Part shown: positions 12,326 to 23,031 of the stretch, one piece after another
How the letters are laid out: each line of letters starts with the position of its first letter
Numbering within the stretch: position 1 is the stretch's first letter
Assembly (NCBI GenBank): GCA_963575745.1
Contig: CAUYUJ010014327.1
Coordinates: 763,838 to 827,837 of the forward strand
Direction: 5' to 3'
From: Prorocentrum cordatum
Lineage: Eukaryota; Sar; Dinophyceae; Prorocentrales; Prorocentraceae
DNA: 64,000 nucleotides
Notes under the pieces: generated by a model
Databases searched by the model: none
What the model was told of the DNA's origin: nothing
What the model saw: the letters and a program-made list of their open reading frames with translations, nothing else
Translations under genes and position numbers: made by a program

Positions 12326-12459
12326 CCGGACCCAAACTGTGCTTTTGGCGATCTCGTGGGCCGCCCTCGTGCCGATGTCTTTCGTTCTGCGGGAGAGGCG
12401 GAACCGAGACAAACGCGAGGGACAACGAGAACACCACGAAGACGAAATACACCGTTTAG

Positions 12460-12785
12460 TTCAGCCCTGCTGCTTGGGGGGCGTCTTGGGGGCCGTCCTG
12501 ATCGTCGTGGGCAACAGAAGCCCTGGCCCGAACATCAAATCTGGCCTGTCCCTCTGCAGGAGGAATAGTTTGTTAAGTCGTTGGACAAATTGTGTGGGTG
12601 CAATTGTTGGTAAGTTGTTTAACTATTTGGTGGTGCTGCTTGGTTGGCGTCTGGAGGGCCGTCTGATCGTCGAGGGCCAGAGAGGCCCTGACCCGAATAT
12701 CAAGGAGGCATATTCAAACATAGTTTGTTTGAACATAGTGTGGGTGCCAGTGTTGATCATTTGTTTAACTATTTGGGGGTATGCG
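12460..12785. repeat. Two-copy tandem duplication of about 170 bp
   Basis: GGCCGTC(C)TGATCGTCG...CAGAGAGGCCCTGACCCGAA-type sequence occurs at about 12490-12540 and again at 12655-12705. Each is followed by a related GTGTGGGTGC...GTTTAACTATTTGG stretch. The repeated unit overlaps the left end of a T2-like element. Confidence 0.65.
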
Positions 12786-12846
12786 TTGAGTATTTCCAGT
12801 TTTTCACCCCAAATCCGCCTGTAGGGGAACACGCCCGACCTGAGCC
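12539..12846 (-). mobile_element. T2 element, long variant
   Basis: The left end CTGGCCTGTCCCTCTGCAGG and right end CCTGTAGGGGAACACGCCCG are inverted versions of the T2 family termini. At about 308 bp it is longer than the usual 160-175 bp because of internal duplicated sequence. No ORF of transposase type. Confidence 0.6.
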
Positions 12847-12989
12847 TAATAACATAGTGGGGACGTGGCCTCGCTGAGGTCCCCGTGTTTGAACTCGGGA
12901 TGCTGTGTCTGGGCGGTTTGGCTTAGTACATCTGCAGAGCTGACTCCGTATCCCCAACATGTTTGGTCCTCTTTACTTAGACCCCCCCC

Positions 12990-13415
12990 CCTTTCAAAGC
13001 GTGAGGGCCTGGCGGAGCCTCTTGGAGGCAGTTCTGAAGCGTGTTGGCGGCCACGTAGGGCCTCTCGGGGGGGCCTCTTCGGAGTCATTGGGGGGCCTCT
13101 TGGGGGCCGCTTGGGGGTTTACTGGGACCTTGTAAGGGGGCTTATTAGGGCGGAACGATAGGATGTTCGGTTCGTGATATTCTTCTTCGCCTTTCTTGGG
13201 GCGCTCTTGGGGCCTTCTTTGGCTGTGTTGGGCCTTTGTTTGGGCCGTTTTGGAACACTCTTGAAGGCATCCGTGCCACAGCGAATGCAATATGTGCATA
13301 TATCTATATATATACACATACATACATACATACATACATACATACATACATACATACATACATACATACATACATACATACATACATACGTGTACATGTA
13401 TACATATGGATCCCC
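12990..13415 (-). repeat. GAGGCC minisatellite next to (CATA)n microsatellite
   Basis: GGGGCCTCTTGG-type units at 12990-13280 are the reverse complement of the arrays in units A and B. They are followed directly by about 130 bp of CATA repeats, the complement of ATGT. This is a reverse-oriented copy of the array-plus-microsatellite pairing. Confidence 0.85.
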
Positions 13416-13884
13416 CATGCATTCCCACGTTTGAGTTGCACCCCACTCTCATGTCACATCCCCTCTCTTCTTGTTTCGATCCGATGGACTTCATAAAGAT
13501 ATTCCTGGAGGTATGTCCCGATTATCGAACACAAATAAACGTTAATTTTGAGAGAACGATGAAGGCGTGGCCTCATTGATGCCCCCTTGTTTCGCACTAG
13601 GGCTAACAAGTGAGGGCGGTTTGGTTCGATACATCTGCAAACCAAGCCCTGTTATCCCGAAGGTCTCTGGCTTCCCTAGCTCAGGTCTCCTCCCGAAAAG
13701 GTTAGGGGTCCTTTTTTCGGTTAAACATGAAGCGCCAGATGGCGCGTCTGCTGACCTTTCGGCGATGTGCCGCCGATGCCAGGCCGATGTCTCCCACCTT
13801 CTGAGCCCGTCCACCTCTGGCGCTGCCCCTCACAAAGGAGGGGGGGGAGCAATGGGTCAGCCTGCGGGTCTTGGCACCAAGCAT
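13416..13884. other. No feature recognised
   Basis: Apparently unique DNA with short frames on both strands. No strong exon signal. Confidence 0.45.
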
Positions 13885-14072
13885 CGAAGAGGAGGAGGCG
13901 AGGAGGAAAAAAAAGAGGGGGTGGAGGAGGGGGAGCAGGAGGATGAGGAGGAGGAAGAGGAAGATGAGGAGGAAGAGGAGGAGGAAGAGGAGGAGGATGA
14001 TGATGAGGAGGAATAGGGGGAGGAGAAGGAGGAGGAGGAGGAGGAGGAGGAGGAGGAGGAGGAGGAGGAACA
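13885..14072. repeat. (GGA)n microsatellite with GAT and A-rich interruptions
   Basis: A GGA repeat broken by GAAAAAA and GATGATGATG. It lies about 80 bp beyond the predicted minus-strand stop codon at 14155, so it would be in 3' flanking sequence if that gene model is right. Confidence 0.9.
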
Positions 14073-14154
14073 GGGGAGAGAGACGCGCAACGCCTCTCGC
14101 GCGTCTCCCGCCGGCCGCGCTGGCGCGCGCCCGACGGACTACGCCGAGGCGCCC

Positions 14155-14294
14155 TCACGCCACGATGGCGGAGAGGGCAAGGTGGAAGAAAGTGTGGAGG
14201 AAGGACGAGTCAAGGAAGATCCCGTCCAGCATCAAGTAGGGGAACAGCACGGAGCCGCAGGCGAAGCCAATGACGGGGAGGGCGTAGACGTCCT
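14155..14294 (-). CDS. Predicted C-terminal exon of an unidentified membrane protein
   Basis: Forty-six codons ending at TGA (minus strand, 14157-14155). The peptide begins EDVYALPVIGFACGSVLFPY and ends FHLALSAIVA: one clear hydrophobic segment and a second amphipathic or hydrophobic one. About 40 of 45 third positions are G or C. A 3' splice site AAAG precedes it. With the GT donor at 14419-14418 this gives a phase-1 intron of about 125 bp that keeps the frame open. No family is recognised. Transmembrane character is inferred from composition. Confidence 0.5.
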
Positions 14295-14419
14295 CTTTCG
14301 TGTGACCCACAACCCAGACAAGTCATTCACCCAGGTAATGAACATGGGGGAAACATCAACAAGTCAGACACGTGTGAAATGTTGCCACTCGTCGAGCGGA
14401 TGGAGGGTCATGTCGACAC

Positions 14420-14600
14420 CTCCCTCCAGCGGGAGGTCCCAGGCAACGGGCGCCCCGAAGACTTCATCGTGGCTGCACGTCCCGACCATGTAGTCGACAT
14501 TGCGCGCGGCACCGCGCATGCCGACAGGGATTTGGTGGAGACGAGGGCGGCCACGGCGTGGCTTATTTGGCATACATCTCCTCAGATTTCCGCCGACTTG
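14420..14600 (-). CDS. Predicted penultimate exon of the same gene
   Basis: Open frame containing YMVGTCSHDEVFGAPVAWD. Donor GAGGGAG/GTGTCGAC at 14420/14419. Third positions are mostly G/C. The frame stays open upstream to about 14987, but the more distal part is Ala/Ser/Arg-rich and less convincing. The 5' boundary is uncertain. Unspliced, the frame stops at 14364. Confidence 0.4.
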
Positions 14601-15980
14601 GACACTCATGTCTTCGCGGAGTACCCGGCGCGCGCCGCTATTGCGGTAAGATTCGCCATGGGTTGTTTGGGCCGCGTTCGGTTCGTTGTTTTGTCGCAGG
14701 CTGTCAGTGGCTTCCGGGGCGGACCCAGAAGCGCCAGTCAACGAACCAGCAGCGGTTGCTCCTGAGGCCAGCTCGCGGCGTGCAGCCTCAGATAGAAAGC
14801 GGCCCCCAAATATGTTCCGAACATTTGGGCTACTCGCCGCCGCCTGAGTGGCGCCGCGAGCTTCACCGTGGGTTCGGCTCACGGCCATCGCCCCGCTAGC
14901 GTCGCCATGGGCTGTGCTAGCTGGGCGCGGTTTGTCACCTTGCCTCTGACTTTCAGCAGTGGCATGCCTCGACCAGTGCGACTGCACAAACTGTCGTGGA
15001 CCTCGTCGACCTCCACACGATGAGCCTCGGAGTTCATGTCAGCCTTCACTCCAAGCAGAGGCCGGGTGCTTCCAGCAGCAGCGCCGCCCGACCCTTGCCC
15101 CGTGACCCGAGCACCGATGAGAGCACAGGCGGTCGGCCGTGTGGCAGGCCTGATCGGCAAGACCGCCGATTCAGGAGTGGCACTTGGAGTGGACACACCC
15201 TTGAAGTCGATCGGTATGGCATTCGAAACGGGCCCGAGGTTGGCGGGTACGTCGCGGGCGCCCGCCCTTCATCCTTCGGTGGCCCAGACGCCACGGGACC
15301 ATTTTGAGCGAATTGCTTTGGAACCTATTTGTCCTGCTCGCCAGCCGTGGGCCTGAACGCGCCAGTGAGCAAACCTGCGGCCCGGGTCTCCGTACCAGCT
15401 CGCGCATCTTCGACACTTCCGCCATGTCCTTGCAAACCTCCCACGCTCCGATCGGGGGGACAAGAACTGGCTGTATCACTGGATGATTCTCGCTGGCCTT
15501 CGACTGGGCATTTGCTCGCCCCTCCTCCGACTTTGAACCAGAGAGCTCCGGGGGAGGCTCTTGGGACAGGTTGGCAACTGGCAACGACAGGAGGAATGAC
15601 AGAGCCGCCGTCGTCATGCCCACCACCCTTGCCAGCATTATCCGTAGGAGGCTTCTTCGGAGGCGCTTGGGGAGGGGCTGCGGCTCCGCCCCTATGGCGT
15701 GTTCGGTGTTAGCGCCATGGACGCGCGCAGCTTCTTCCAGACCCGCGCCAGCACAGCGTGATGCGGAACCAACAGAGAAGGGCGCGCCGCTTGCAGCCTT
15801 ATCGCAGGGGACGGAGGACCGACGCTCATGGAGCGTCGATGCGTCGTCGTCCACGTGTTCGACCTCTTCCGCGTCCTTGGGCTCAGGCGCCCCTTTGACA
15901 TGCCGTCGACGCCGAGGCGTGGCCCCAAGAGCAACCGACTGGGCAGGATATGCGGTATATGGAGCATCAGCTCCTAGACC
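14601..15980 (-). other. Gene-like region with overlapping minus-strand frames
   Basis: Three minus-strand frames stay open in turn (about 15980-15171, 15230-14879 and 14987-14600), each with mixed composition such as RIMLARVVGMTTAALSFLL and VKADMNSEAHRVEVDEVHD. They do not join without frame changes. This could be further exons with unmarked introns, a decayed retroelement ORF inside an intron, or chance open frames in GC-rich DNA. Confidence 0.3.
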
Positions 15981-16510
15981 TATAGCGCCTGCTTGAGGTA
16001 GCTGCTGCGCACCGCCACGGAGGTCTCCACGTTGGAGGACAGGTGCACCTGGTGGTGGCGCGTCTGGTGGGAGATCGGCCACTGGTGGAGGAATCGCTTC
16101 GCGCGGAGGATCCGCACCTGCGTGTCGAAGATGCGCCCCAGCATCTCGGAGGTGCAGATCCCCGTGGTCAGCTCGCGCACCAGCTTGAAGACCCACGACT
16201 GGTGGAGGAAGGCCCGCTCGCGGAAGATCCACCGCTCGTGGTCGATGAGCGTAGCGCGGATGCTGCTCGCGAGGGGGAGGAGCTCCATGTTCACGGTCGG
16301 CCTCCAGCACCTGGCGCAGGGCGCGGGCCAGGCGGGAGAGTTCTTGGCCCTATGCGCTTGCGCCTCCGCGAAGGCTCGCAGGAGGTGCTGGGTGGCCCGC
16401 CTCTGCGCCCGCGCCGCTTGGGCGCAGCGTGCGGCGGCAGGCCGATTGGGGCGGCGGGCGCCACCTTCCCGGGTCGGCAGCCCCTCCATCCCGCGGGCGG
16501 CGACTGGAGA
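15981..16510 (-). CDS. Predicted internal exon of an unidentified protein
   Basis: Minus-strand frame with near-pure G/C third positions, containing TLIDHERWIFRERAFLHQSW and later SSNVETSVAVRSSYLKQ. A tract CCCCTCTTCTCCAG just upstream is a good 3' splice site. Around 16290-16350 the coding signal moves into another frame (LSRLARALRQVLEAD, helical) and back, suggesting two compensating indels: a sequencing error or early pseudogenisation. The frame stops at 15980, just after KQAL, so a non-GT donor near AAGCAG/GC may apply. No family is recognised. It may belong with the 14155-14600 exons, but the link is not shown. Confidence 0.5.
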
Positions 16511-16617
16511 AGAGGGGTCCGGAGAAAGCGGGGAGGGGAGGGCGCGGGCGGGGCATGGGGACCCCTAGCGCGTGTTCGCACGGCCCCGGAAGGCCTTGGA
16601 CCGAGTTGGCGCTAAGA

Positions 16618-17045
16618 GCATGAAGGGATCGGCTCGGTTCGGTTCGGTCCGGTTCTGCAGCCGGGTCGGTTTTGCTTGGCCGGTTCGGTTTGGCATCGGT
16701 CCGGTTTCGGCCGGTTCGGCTTGGGCTTGCCGCCGGTTCGGTTCGGTTCCGGTTTTCGCGCGTCTGGGTCCGACTGGTTCGGTTCGGTTCGAGTGGCCGC
16801 TCCGGTTCGGTTCGGCCCGACTGGTCAGGTGCGACGTTGGGCGCCCCGTCTGCGTAAGCGACGACCCAGTTTGAAAAAAGGGGAGGGAGGATGGGGGAGG
16901 AGGAGGGGGAGGAGGAGGAGGAGGAGGAAGAGGAGGAGGACGAGGAGGAGAGGGAGGAGGAGGAGGCGGAGGAGGGAGGAGGAGGACGACGAGGAGGAGA
17001 AGGAGGAGGAGAAGGAACGTGGAGGCGTGGAGGCGCGAGGCCCTC
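16618..17045 (+). repeat. Left inverted arm of the 2.83-kb element
   Basis: Contains degenerate CGGTTCGGTT repeats (16630-16830), a unique-looking stretch, and a GGA tract (about 16880-17015). It matches the right arm in inverse order with a few percent differences and a different GGA length. Confidence 0.9.
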
Positions 17046-19003
17046 CAGCGACGTGCCCCGAGGGGGGTCGCAGCCCCGAGGGGGGTCGCAGCCCCGACGG
17101 GGGTCGCAGCCCCGACGGGGGTCGCAGCCCCGACGGGGGTCGCACCCGCGAGGGGGGTCGCAGCCCCGAGGGGGGTCGCACCCGCGAGGGGGGTCGCAGC
17201 CCCGAGGGGGGGCCCGCGAGGGGGGTCGCACCCCCGAGGGGGGTCGCACCCGCGAGGGGGGTCGCACCCGCGAGGGGGGTCGCACCCCCGAGGGGGGTCG
17301 CACCCCCGAGGGGGGTCGCAGCCCCGAGGGGGGTCGCACCCCCGAGGGGGGTCGCAGCCCCGAGGGGGCTCGCACCCGCGAGGGGGTCGCAGCCCCGAGG
17401 GGGGTCGCACCCGCGAGGGGGGTCGCAGCCCCGAGGGGGGTCGCACCCGCGAGTGGGGGTCGCACCCGCGAGGGGATCGCACCCGCGAGGGGGGTCGCAG
17501 CCCCGAGGGGGGTCGCACCCGCGAGGGGGGTCGCAGCCTCGAGAGGGGGTCGCACCCGCGAGGGGGGTCGCAGCCCCGAGGGGGGTCGCACCCGCGAGGG
17601 GGGTCGCACCCGCGAGGGGGGTCGCACCCGCGAGGGGGGTCGCACCCGCGAGGGGGGTCGCAGCCCCGAGGGGGGTTGCACCCGCGAGGGGGGTCGCACC
17701 CGCGAAGGGGGTCGCACCCGCGAGGGGGGTCGCACCCGCGAGGGGGGTCACGCCCGCGAGGGGGGTCGCAGCCCCGAGGGGGGTCGCACCCGCGAGGGGG
17801 GTCGCAGCCCCGAAGGGGGTCGCGCCCGCGAGGGGGGTCGCACCCGCGAGGGGGGTCGCACCCCCGAGGGGGGTCGCACCCGCGAGGGGGGTCGCACCCG
17901 CGAAGGGGTGTCGCACCCGCGAGGGGGGTCGCAGCCCCGAGGGGGGTCGCACCCGCGAGGGGGGATTCACCCGCGAGGGGATCGCACCCGCGAGGGGGGT
18001 CGCAGCCCCGAGGGGGGTCGCACCCGCGAGGGAGGTCGCAACCCCGAGGAGGGTCGCACCCGCGAGAGGGGTCACAGCCCCGAGGGGGGTCGCACCCGCG
18101 AGGGGGGTCGCAGCCCCGAGGGGGGTCGCACCCGCGAGGGGGGTCGCAGCCCCGAGGGGGGTCGCAGCCGCGAGGGGGGTCGCAGCCCCGAGGGGTGTCG
18201 CAGCCCCGAGGGGGGTCGCACCCGCGAGGAGGGGGGTCGCAGCCCCGAGGGGGGTCGCGCCCGCGAGGGGGGTCGCAGCCCCGAGGGGGGTCGCAGCCCC
18301 GAGGGGGGTCGCACCCGCGAGGGGGGTCGCACCCGCGAGGGGGGTCGCACCCGCGAGGAGGGTCGCACCCGGGAGAGGGGGTCGCAGCCCCGAGGGGCGG
18401 TCGCACCGCGAGGTGGTCGCACCGCGAGGGGGGTAGCACCCGCGAGGGGGGGCGCATCCGCGAGGGGGGTCGCACCCGCGAGCGGGGTCGCACCCGCGCG
18501 AGGGGGGTCGCACCGCGCGAGGGGGGTCGCACCCGCGAGGGGGGTCGCAGCCCCGAGGGGGGTCGCACCCGCGAGGGGGGTCGCACCCGCGAGGGGGGTC
18601 GCGCCCGCGAGGGGGGTCGCACCCGCGAGGGGGGTCGCAGCCCCGAGGGGGGTCGCACCCGCGAGGGGGGTCGCACCCGCGAGAGGGGTCGCAGCCCCGA
18701 GGGGGGTCGCACCCGCGAGGGGGGTCGCACCCGCGAGGGAGGTCGCAGCCCCGAGGGGGGTCGCAGCTCCGAGGGGGGTCGCACCCGCGAGGGGGGTCGC
18801 ACCCGCGAGGGGGGTCGCACCCGCGAGGGGGGTCGCACCCGCGAGGGGGGTCGCAGCCGCCGAGGGGGGTCGCACCGCGAGGGGGGTCGCAGCCCCGAGG
18901 GGGGTCGCACCCGCGAGGGGGGTCGCACCCACGAGGGGGGTCGCAGTCGGGAGGGGGGTCGCAGCCGCGAGGGGGGTCGCACCCGCGAGGGGGGTCGCAC
19001 CCG
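17046..19003. repeat. About 108 copies of an 18-bp minisatellite
   Basis: The unit is 18 bp, alternating mainly between GGGGGGTCGCACCCGCGA and GGGGGGTCGCAGCCCCGA. Because 18 is a multiple of 3 and units lack stops in most frames, ORFs of up to 860 residues open on both strands; they are artefacts. Each type-1 unit has a GGGT-CGC-ACCC hairpin, and each unit has a G run, so the G strand carries a G run every 18 bases. The two unit types are interspersed non-randomly. Confidence 0.95.
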
Positions 19004-19448
19004 AGGGCCTCGCGCCTCCACGCCTCCACGTTCCTCCTCCTCCTCCTTCTCCTCCTCGTCGTCCGCCTCCTCCCTCCTCCGCCTCCTCCTCCTCCTCCTC
19101 CTCGTCCTCGTCCTCCTCCTCCTCCTCCTCCTCCTCCTCCTCCTCCTTCTCCTCCTCCTCCTCCTCCTCCCCTATCCTCCCTCACTTTTTTTCAAACTGG
19201 GTCGTCGCTTACGCACACGGGGCGCTCAACGTCGCACCTGACCAGTCGGGCCGAACCGAACCGGAGCGGCCACTCAAACCGAATCGAACCGGTCGGACCC
19301 AACCGCGCGAAAACCGGAACCGAACCGAACCGGCGGCAGGCCCAAGCCGAACCGGCCGAAACCGGACCGATGCCAAACCGAACCGGCCAAGCAAAACCGA
19401 CCCGGCTGCAGAACCGGACCGAACCGAACCGAGCCGATCCCTTCATGC
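19004..19448 (-). repeat. Right inverted arm of the 2.83-kb element
   Basis: Inverted copy of the left arm, with a TCC tract at about 19028-19170 and AACCGAACCGG repeats to 19440. Ends at CTTCATGC. Confidence 0.9.
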
Positions 19449-20110
19449 ACAAGGTTTCCTCGCTTCCGCGCAATAGCAAAAATTGTCAGGGTGGGATGTG
19501 TTTGCTGGTTGGCCTCTATCCCGGCAATGTTGCACGATTTCGCAACATACACCTGCACTTGCCCGGAATGGGGAACATGTTCTCGTAAGAAACATGTGGC
19601 CCCACTGCGCCTCTGGACAACGACGGCCAGCTGCAAGAGAACGTGAGATCGGCGACATGACTGCCCCACCGACCCGTGGAACATCGCCGTGCCGACGGGC
19701 AGGGAAATTCCGCACGCTATTCGAGAAGTCGCTCGGGGGTGCACCCGTTCACGGACGATGAACAGACGGATCCCAGAAGTGTCACGCTAATTGTTTTCCT
19801 TTCCTCTATGCCATCATTCTTCTCCTCTTGCTCACCCCCCTCGTCGTTTGTAAACGTTGCGCCCGACGTGTCGGATCGCGCCTGTGCACGCCACACTACC
19901 TCCGTTCACAGCAGCGCCTTTGCACACCAGAACGCCAATCGTACCATCGAGCACACTAGTAGTTTGAAAGGCTTCTTTGCGGGGTCTGCCACAAATCACG
20001 GAGCCCTCATGACTCGTCATTCATCTCCTCCTCATCATCCACCTCCTCCTCCTCCTCCTGCGCCCTCTCCTTCATTTGTTGCTCCTCTTGTTTTTTAGCG
20101 GTCCTCCTCG
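19449..20110. other. No feature recognised
   Basis: Apparently unique DNA flanking the long-TIR element. A short TCC-rich stretch at 20030-20070. No convincing exon. Confidence 0.45.
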
Positions 20111-20634
20111 TAGCTTTCGTCGAAGGTGGGGATATGGATCGAGAGGAGGAGCAGCAGGAGGAGCAAGAGGAACAGCAACAGGAGGACCAGCGGAAACTTC
20201 ATAACAGGGTCGAAACTTGCAGCGCCGTCGGCATTGGTTCTGACACCGACACCGCGTGGATCGTTCAAAGTTGAACGGTATTTGCTCCCAAAGGATCCTG
20301 GAGGCCCTCGACCCCATTTTCGATATCGATTTCGCGCCGTGGGGTTGTTTTTGCGGGTCTCGGGGCCCGGAGCGGGCCCCTGCGTCACGTTCAGCCTCGA
20401 ACGCCCGCTCAGCCGAAAACCGCTCGACATCGGCCCCCCGATTCGCCGCCCTCCGAATAGGGCACCTTGGCAATGCACCTACGCGCACCAATAGCCCGCA
20501 AGCGCCACAACACGCATGCGAACACCGAAACACACCTTTTCGGCACCGCGCCATGCCTGTGAGTTCGGCGCCGCAACTGGTGTAGAGCAGGCGAGCGCCA
20601 CAACACTCGTGGGCACCAAAACGTGCGTCTCTGC
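20111..20634 (+). other. Gene-like but unresolved segment
   Basis: Two overlapping plus frames look partly protein-like: one with Glu/Gln repeats followed by LHNRVETCSAVGIGSD, another with SQRILEALDPIFDIDFAPWG. Boundaries are unclear, and codon bias is weaker than in the better exons. Unit-like GCGCCACAACACxCxxG repeats at 20495-20640 are related to the CACCACAGCGCC family. Confidence 0.25.
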
Positions 20635-20800
20635 TCCGCGCCACGTTTGTGGACACAGGGCCATACCTGCAGGGGGTCCGCCCCCTAGCATGTAAAGGGG
20701 GGTCCACGCCACTCCGCTTGGTACGATCGCTGGCGTTACCCATGGGTGGGGTAGGGGGTGGGGGGGCCCTGGTAACGAGCGCTACGCCAAAGAGGGTGAT
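20635..20800 (+). repeat. G9 dispersed repeat, copy 2
   Basis: Contains TACCTGCAGGGGGTCCGC, then GCATGT, then GCGTTACCCATGG, a G run, and GGTAACGAGCGCTACGC. This matches 60930-61065 in order and orientation, and its distal half matches 9535-9606 inverted. Confidence 0.75.
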
Positions 20801-20861
20801 CAACGCACACATGCGGCGCGATCCTCCTACCCCACCTGCTCTGACCACACGTGGGGGGCGT

Positions 20862-21034
20862 AGAATTCGGGCCTGTCCCCACCGAGGGAGATTTCGACGA
20901 GAAATAATCAAACAAACATACAAAAATAGTCAGGGGACCTTTTTTTGATTATTTTTACCTTTTTGGAATATTTTGGGGAACTTTTAATTTCTCGTCGAAA
21001 ATCACCGTGTAGGGGGACAAACCCGCTTATTAAG
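20862..21034 (-). mobile_element. T2 element
   Basis: Ends are inverted copies: TTCGGGCCTGTCCCC...GATTTCGACGAGAAAT against ATTTCTCGTCGAAAATC...GGGGGACAAACCCG, followed by TATTAA. The AT-rich centre contains AAAAATAGTCAGGGGACC, the complement of the conserved T2 centre. About 173 bp. Confidence 0.8.
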
Positions 21035-22390
21035 CCTAGAAGGGCGGGGGCGCGGATCCCCCCCTTGCGACGCAGGGTTTGCATCTCCCCCACCCCGATC
21101 GACGCCGCGCGCTTGCCGCCGGCCGGGGCCCGCGGAGCCGGGGGGGGGCTCCGAAACCGGAGGTTATCGATCCTTGGTTCTCCCCAGCTGGAGTCTGCAG
21201 GATCCTCGTTTGCGAAGTCGTGGTTCCTGGGGCCCTGCCCCCCCGACCACCCGTTTCAATAACTCCGGAACGAACTTTCGGGAACGTCCGCGAGAGGTGC
21301 GCCCAACTGGGGGGGGTCGCAAATCGTGGCTCGAGGCGCGCGCGCGGACGGAAGGGGGAAACCGGGGGGCGCATTGAAGGCAAAAGGCGCCGCCGTGAAA
21401 TCCGGAGAGATATCATGGCCACGGCTACGAGATCCACCCTCGCTGTGCCGTCGTCGCCCCACTTGTGGCCGCCTCCGACACTTGATCCCCGCCCCGATCC
21501 TTTCAGACGACGGCAGAATCGAGACAACATCATCACGACAAAAATCTGAAATTTTGGAAACCGGCAAGTTTGGAAGACGTATCGAGCGCCGCGGCCGTCT
21601 CGGAGCATTCCGGAACGCTCTGCGAGCGCTCTGGAACGCGCTGGAACGGATCTAAGAAGGGAGGGGCGGCGTTGGTGGGAGCCGGGCGCGGCGCGGGCGG
21701 GCGTCGTCGTTCGCTCGTCGCCGCCCTCGCGTGGCACTGTTCCCTAGTTCCTTTCCTTCTTCTCTCGTTTGTCTGTTTCCTTCTCTGCTATCCTTTGTGC
21801 CTCGCTTCTGGCCCCGTCCGATGCTCGCCCCGCGCCGGCCGCCAGCCGAGGGCCCGGCGCCAGGCGCCCCCCGCCGCCTCAGGGGCTCGCTGGTGGCGTA
21901 CGGCACGGGCCCCGCGCGGAGGCTGCCGAGGGCCGCCTCGCGCCGCACGGGCCGCCGCTGGCCGCAGAAGGTTGTGCGGCCGCTCTTTTCGACTATCCTG
22001 TGGCGCCCCGAAGCTTAACGGGCGAAGAACGGTGTCAGATTCATGTTTCCGTCACCGGGGGCGCTGACCCGGGGCGGCTGACAACTTTATTCCTCGACGT
22101 GTCACCACCGTAAAGGGGAGAACCAAACTTTTCGGCCGCCCTGGGACAGGCGCCCCCTACAGCGAAACAGTATGTTTATGCCGTTCTTCGCCGTTAAGAA
22201 TCCCATCGTACCAGAACACAAAAATGAAGGGGCCCTGGGACACACAAATAAATACACACACAAATAACAGGATTCCAAATATTTTCCCATATTTTCTGGG
22301 TTTTCGTCTTCCCCCCACTTACCATATCTTCTCATATTTCCGGAGAAATCGACGATTAATTGTGTCTGCGTGTTTCCCCTCCTGATTTTT
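21035..22390. other. No gene recognised; mixed GC-rich DNA
   Basis: 21598-21650 has GGAACGCTCTGCGAGCGCTC-type short palindromic repeats related to 49596-49640. 21800-22015 stays open on both strands with high GC; a segment ending GCGGCCG resembles one at 22740-22805. 22100-22370 is AT-richer with a weak inverted arrangement. None could be assigned. Confidence 0.35.
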
Positions 22391-23031
22391 ATTTTAAAAA
22401 CAAGGGCCTCTCTCGCCGCTCTCTGCCTTCCGCGGCCCTCGCCAGGCCCCTGGGGCCCTCAGAAATACGACTCGGCAGGCAACCGCGGTCCCGGGGAGTG
22501 GGTCCCCCGCTCTCCTGGGGGTCGACGCCATGAAACAGTCCTGGCGTCGGAGGTCTGGGGTCGGGTCCTCGCTTTGAAGAGACAGCGCCCCGCATCACTC
22601 CTCCTCTTCCCTCCCGCTCCTCCCTCCCCTCCCTGCACCTGCCCTCCGCGTGCACCTTTCGGCACACCCCTCCTGGCACGCTCCGTGGCCCCACACGGAG
22701 CTCCGACGAGGCCCAGATGCCAAAGGCCGCGTGGCGCCGCCGCCCCATTTCGGTTCGTGGCCGCCTCTCGCCGCGCCGCCGCTGGCCGCCGAAGGCTGGG
22801 CGGCCGTTGATTCTGCTCGTCCTGCTGCCTTTGTGGCGGCGGAGAAGATGAAGAGAGGGGGAAGGCGCAGGGGCCCGACGACGTGCCAGGGGACCTTCGG
22901 GAGGCGACCTGACCATGCCCGTGGGCAGCGGCACCATGCCAGACACGCTGGGGGGGAACGGGGCAGCGCAGGGCTCTGGACGCTTGGCGCGAGCCTCTGG
23001 TCCTGGGCGGCCGCATTTTGCTGCTTGGTTA
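22391..23031. other. No gene recognised
   Basis: GC-rich; several minus-strand frames stay open (for example SRINGRPAFGGQRRRGERR), but without defensible boundaries. Confidence 0.35.

Larger units (their letters stand above)
16618..19448. mobile_element. 2.83-kb long-TIR element around an 18-bp minisatellite
   Basis: The outer ends are exact inverted copies (GCATGAAGGGATCGGC at 16618; complement ending 19448). The left arm 16618-17045 and right arm about 19004-19448 align along their full length: a GGTTCGGTTCGG-type repeat, GTGCGACGTTGGGCGCCC-like sequence, CCCAGTTTGAAAAAA, a GGA tract, then GTGGAGGCGTGGAGGCGCGAGG. The centre is the minisatellite listed below. No transposase-like frame. The organisation recalls foldback transposons or a large MITE. 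No target duplication was recognised. Confidence 0.85.

Noticed and set aside
16676-19476. ORFs of 460-860 residues on both strands in the 18-bp array
   Set aside because: Period 18 without stops keeps most frames open; the products are pure RPPSRV, GGRTRE or GATPLA repeats on both strands.
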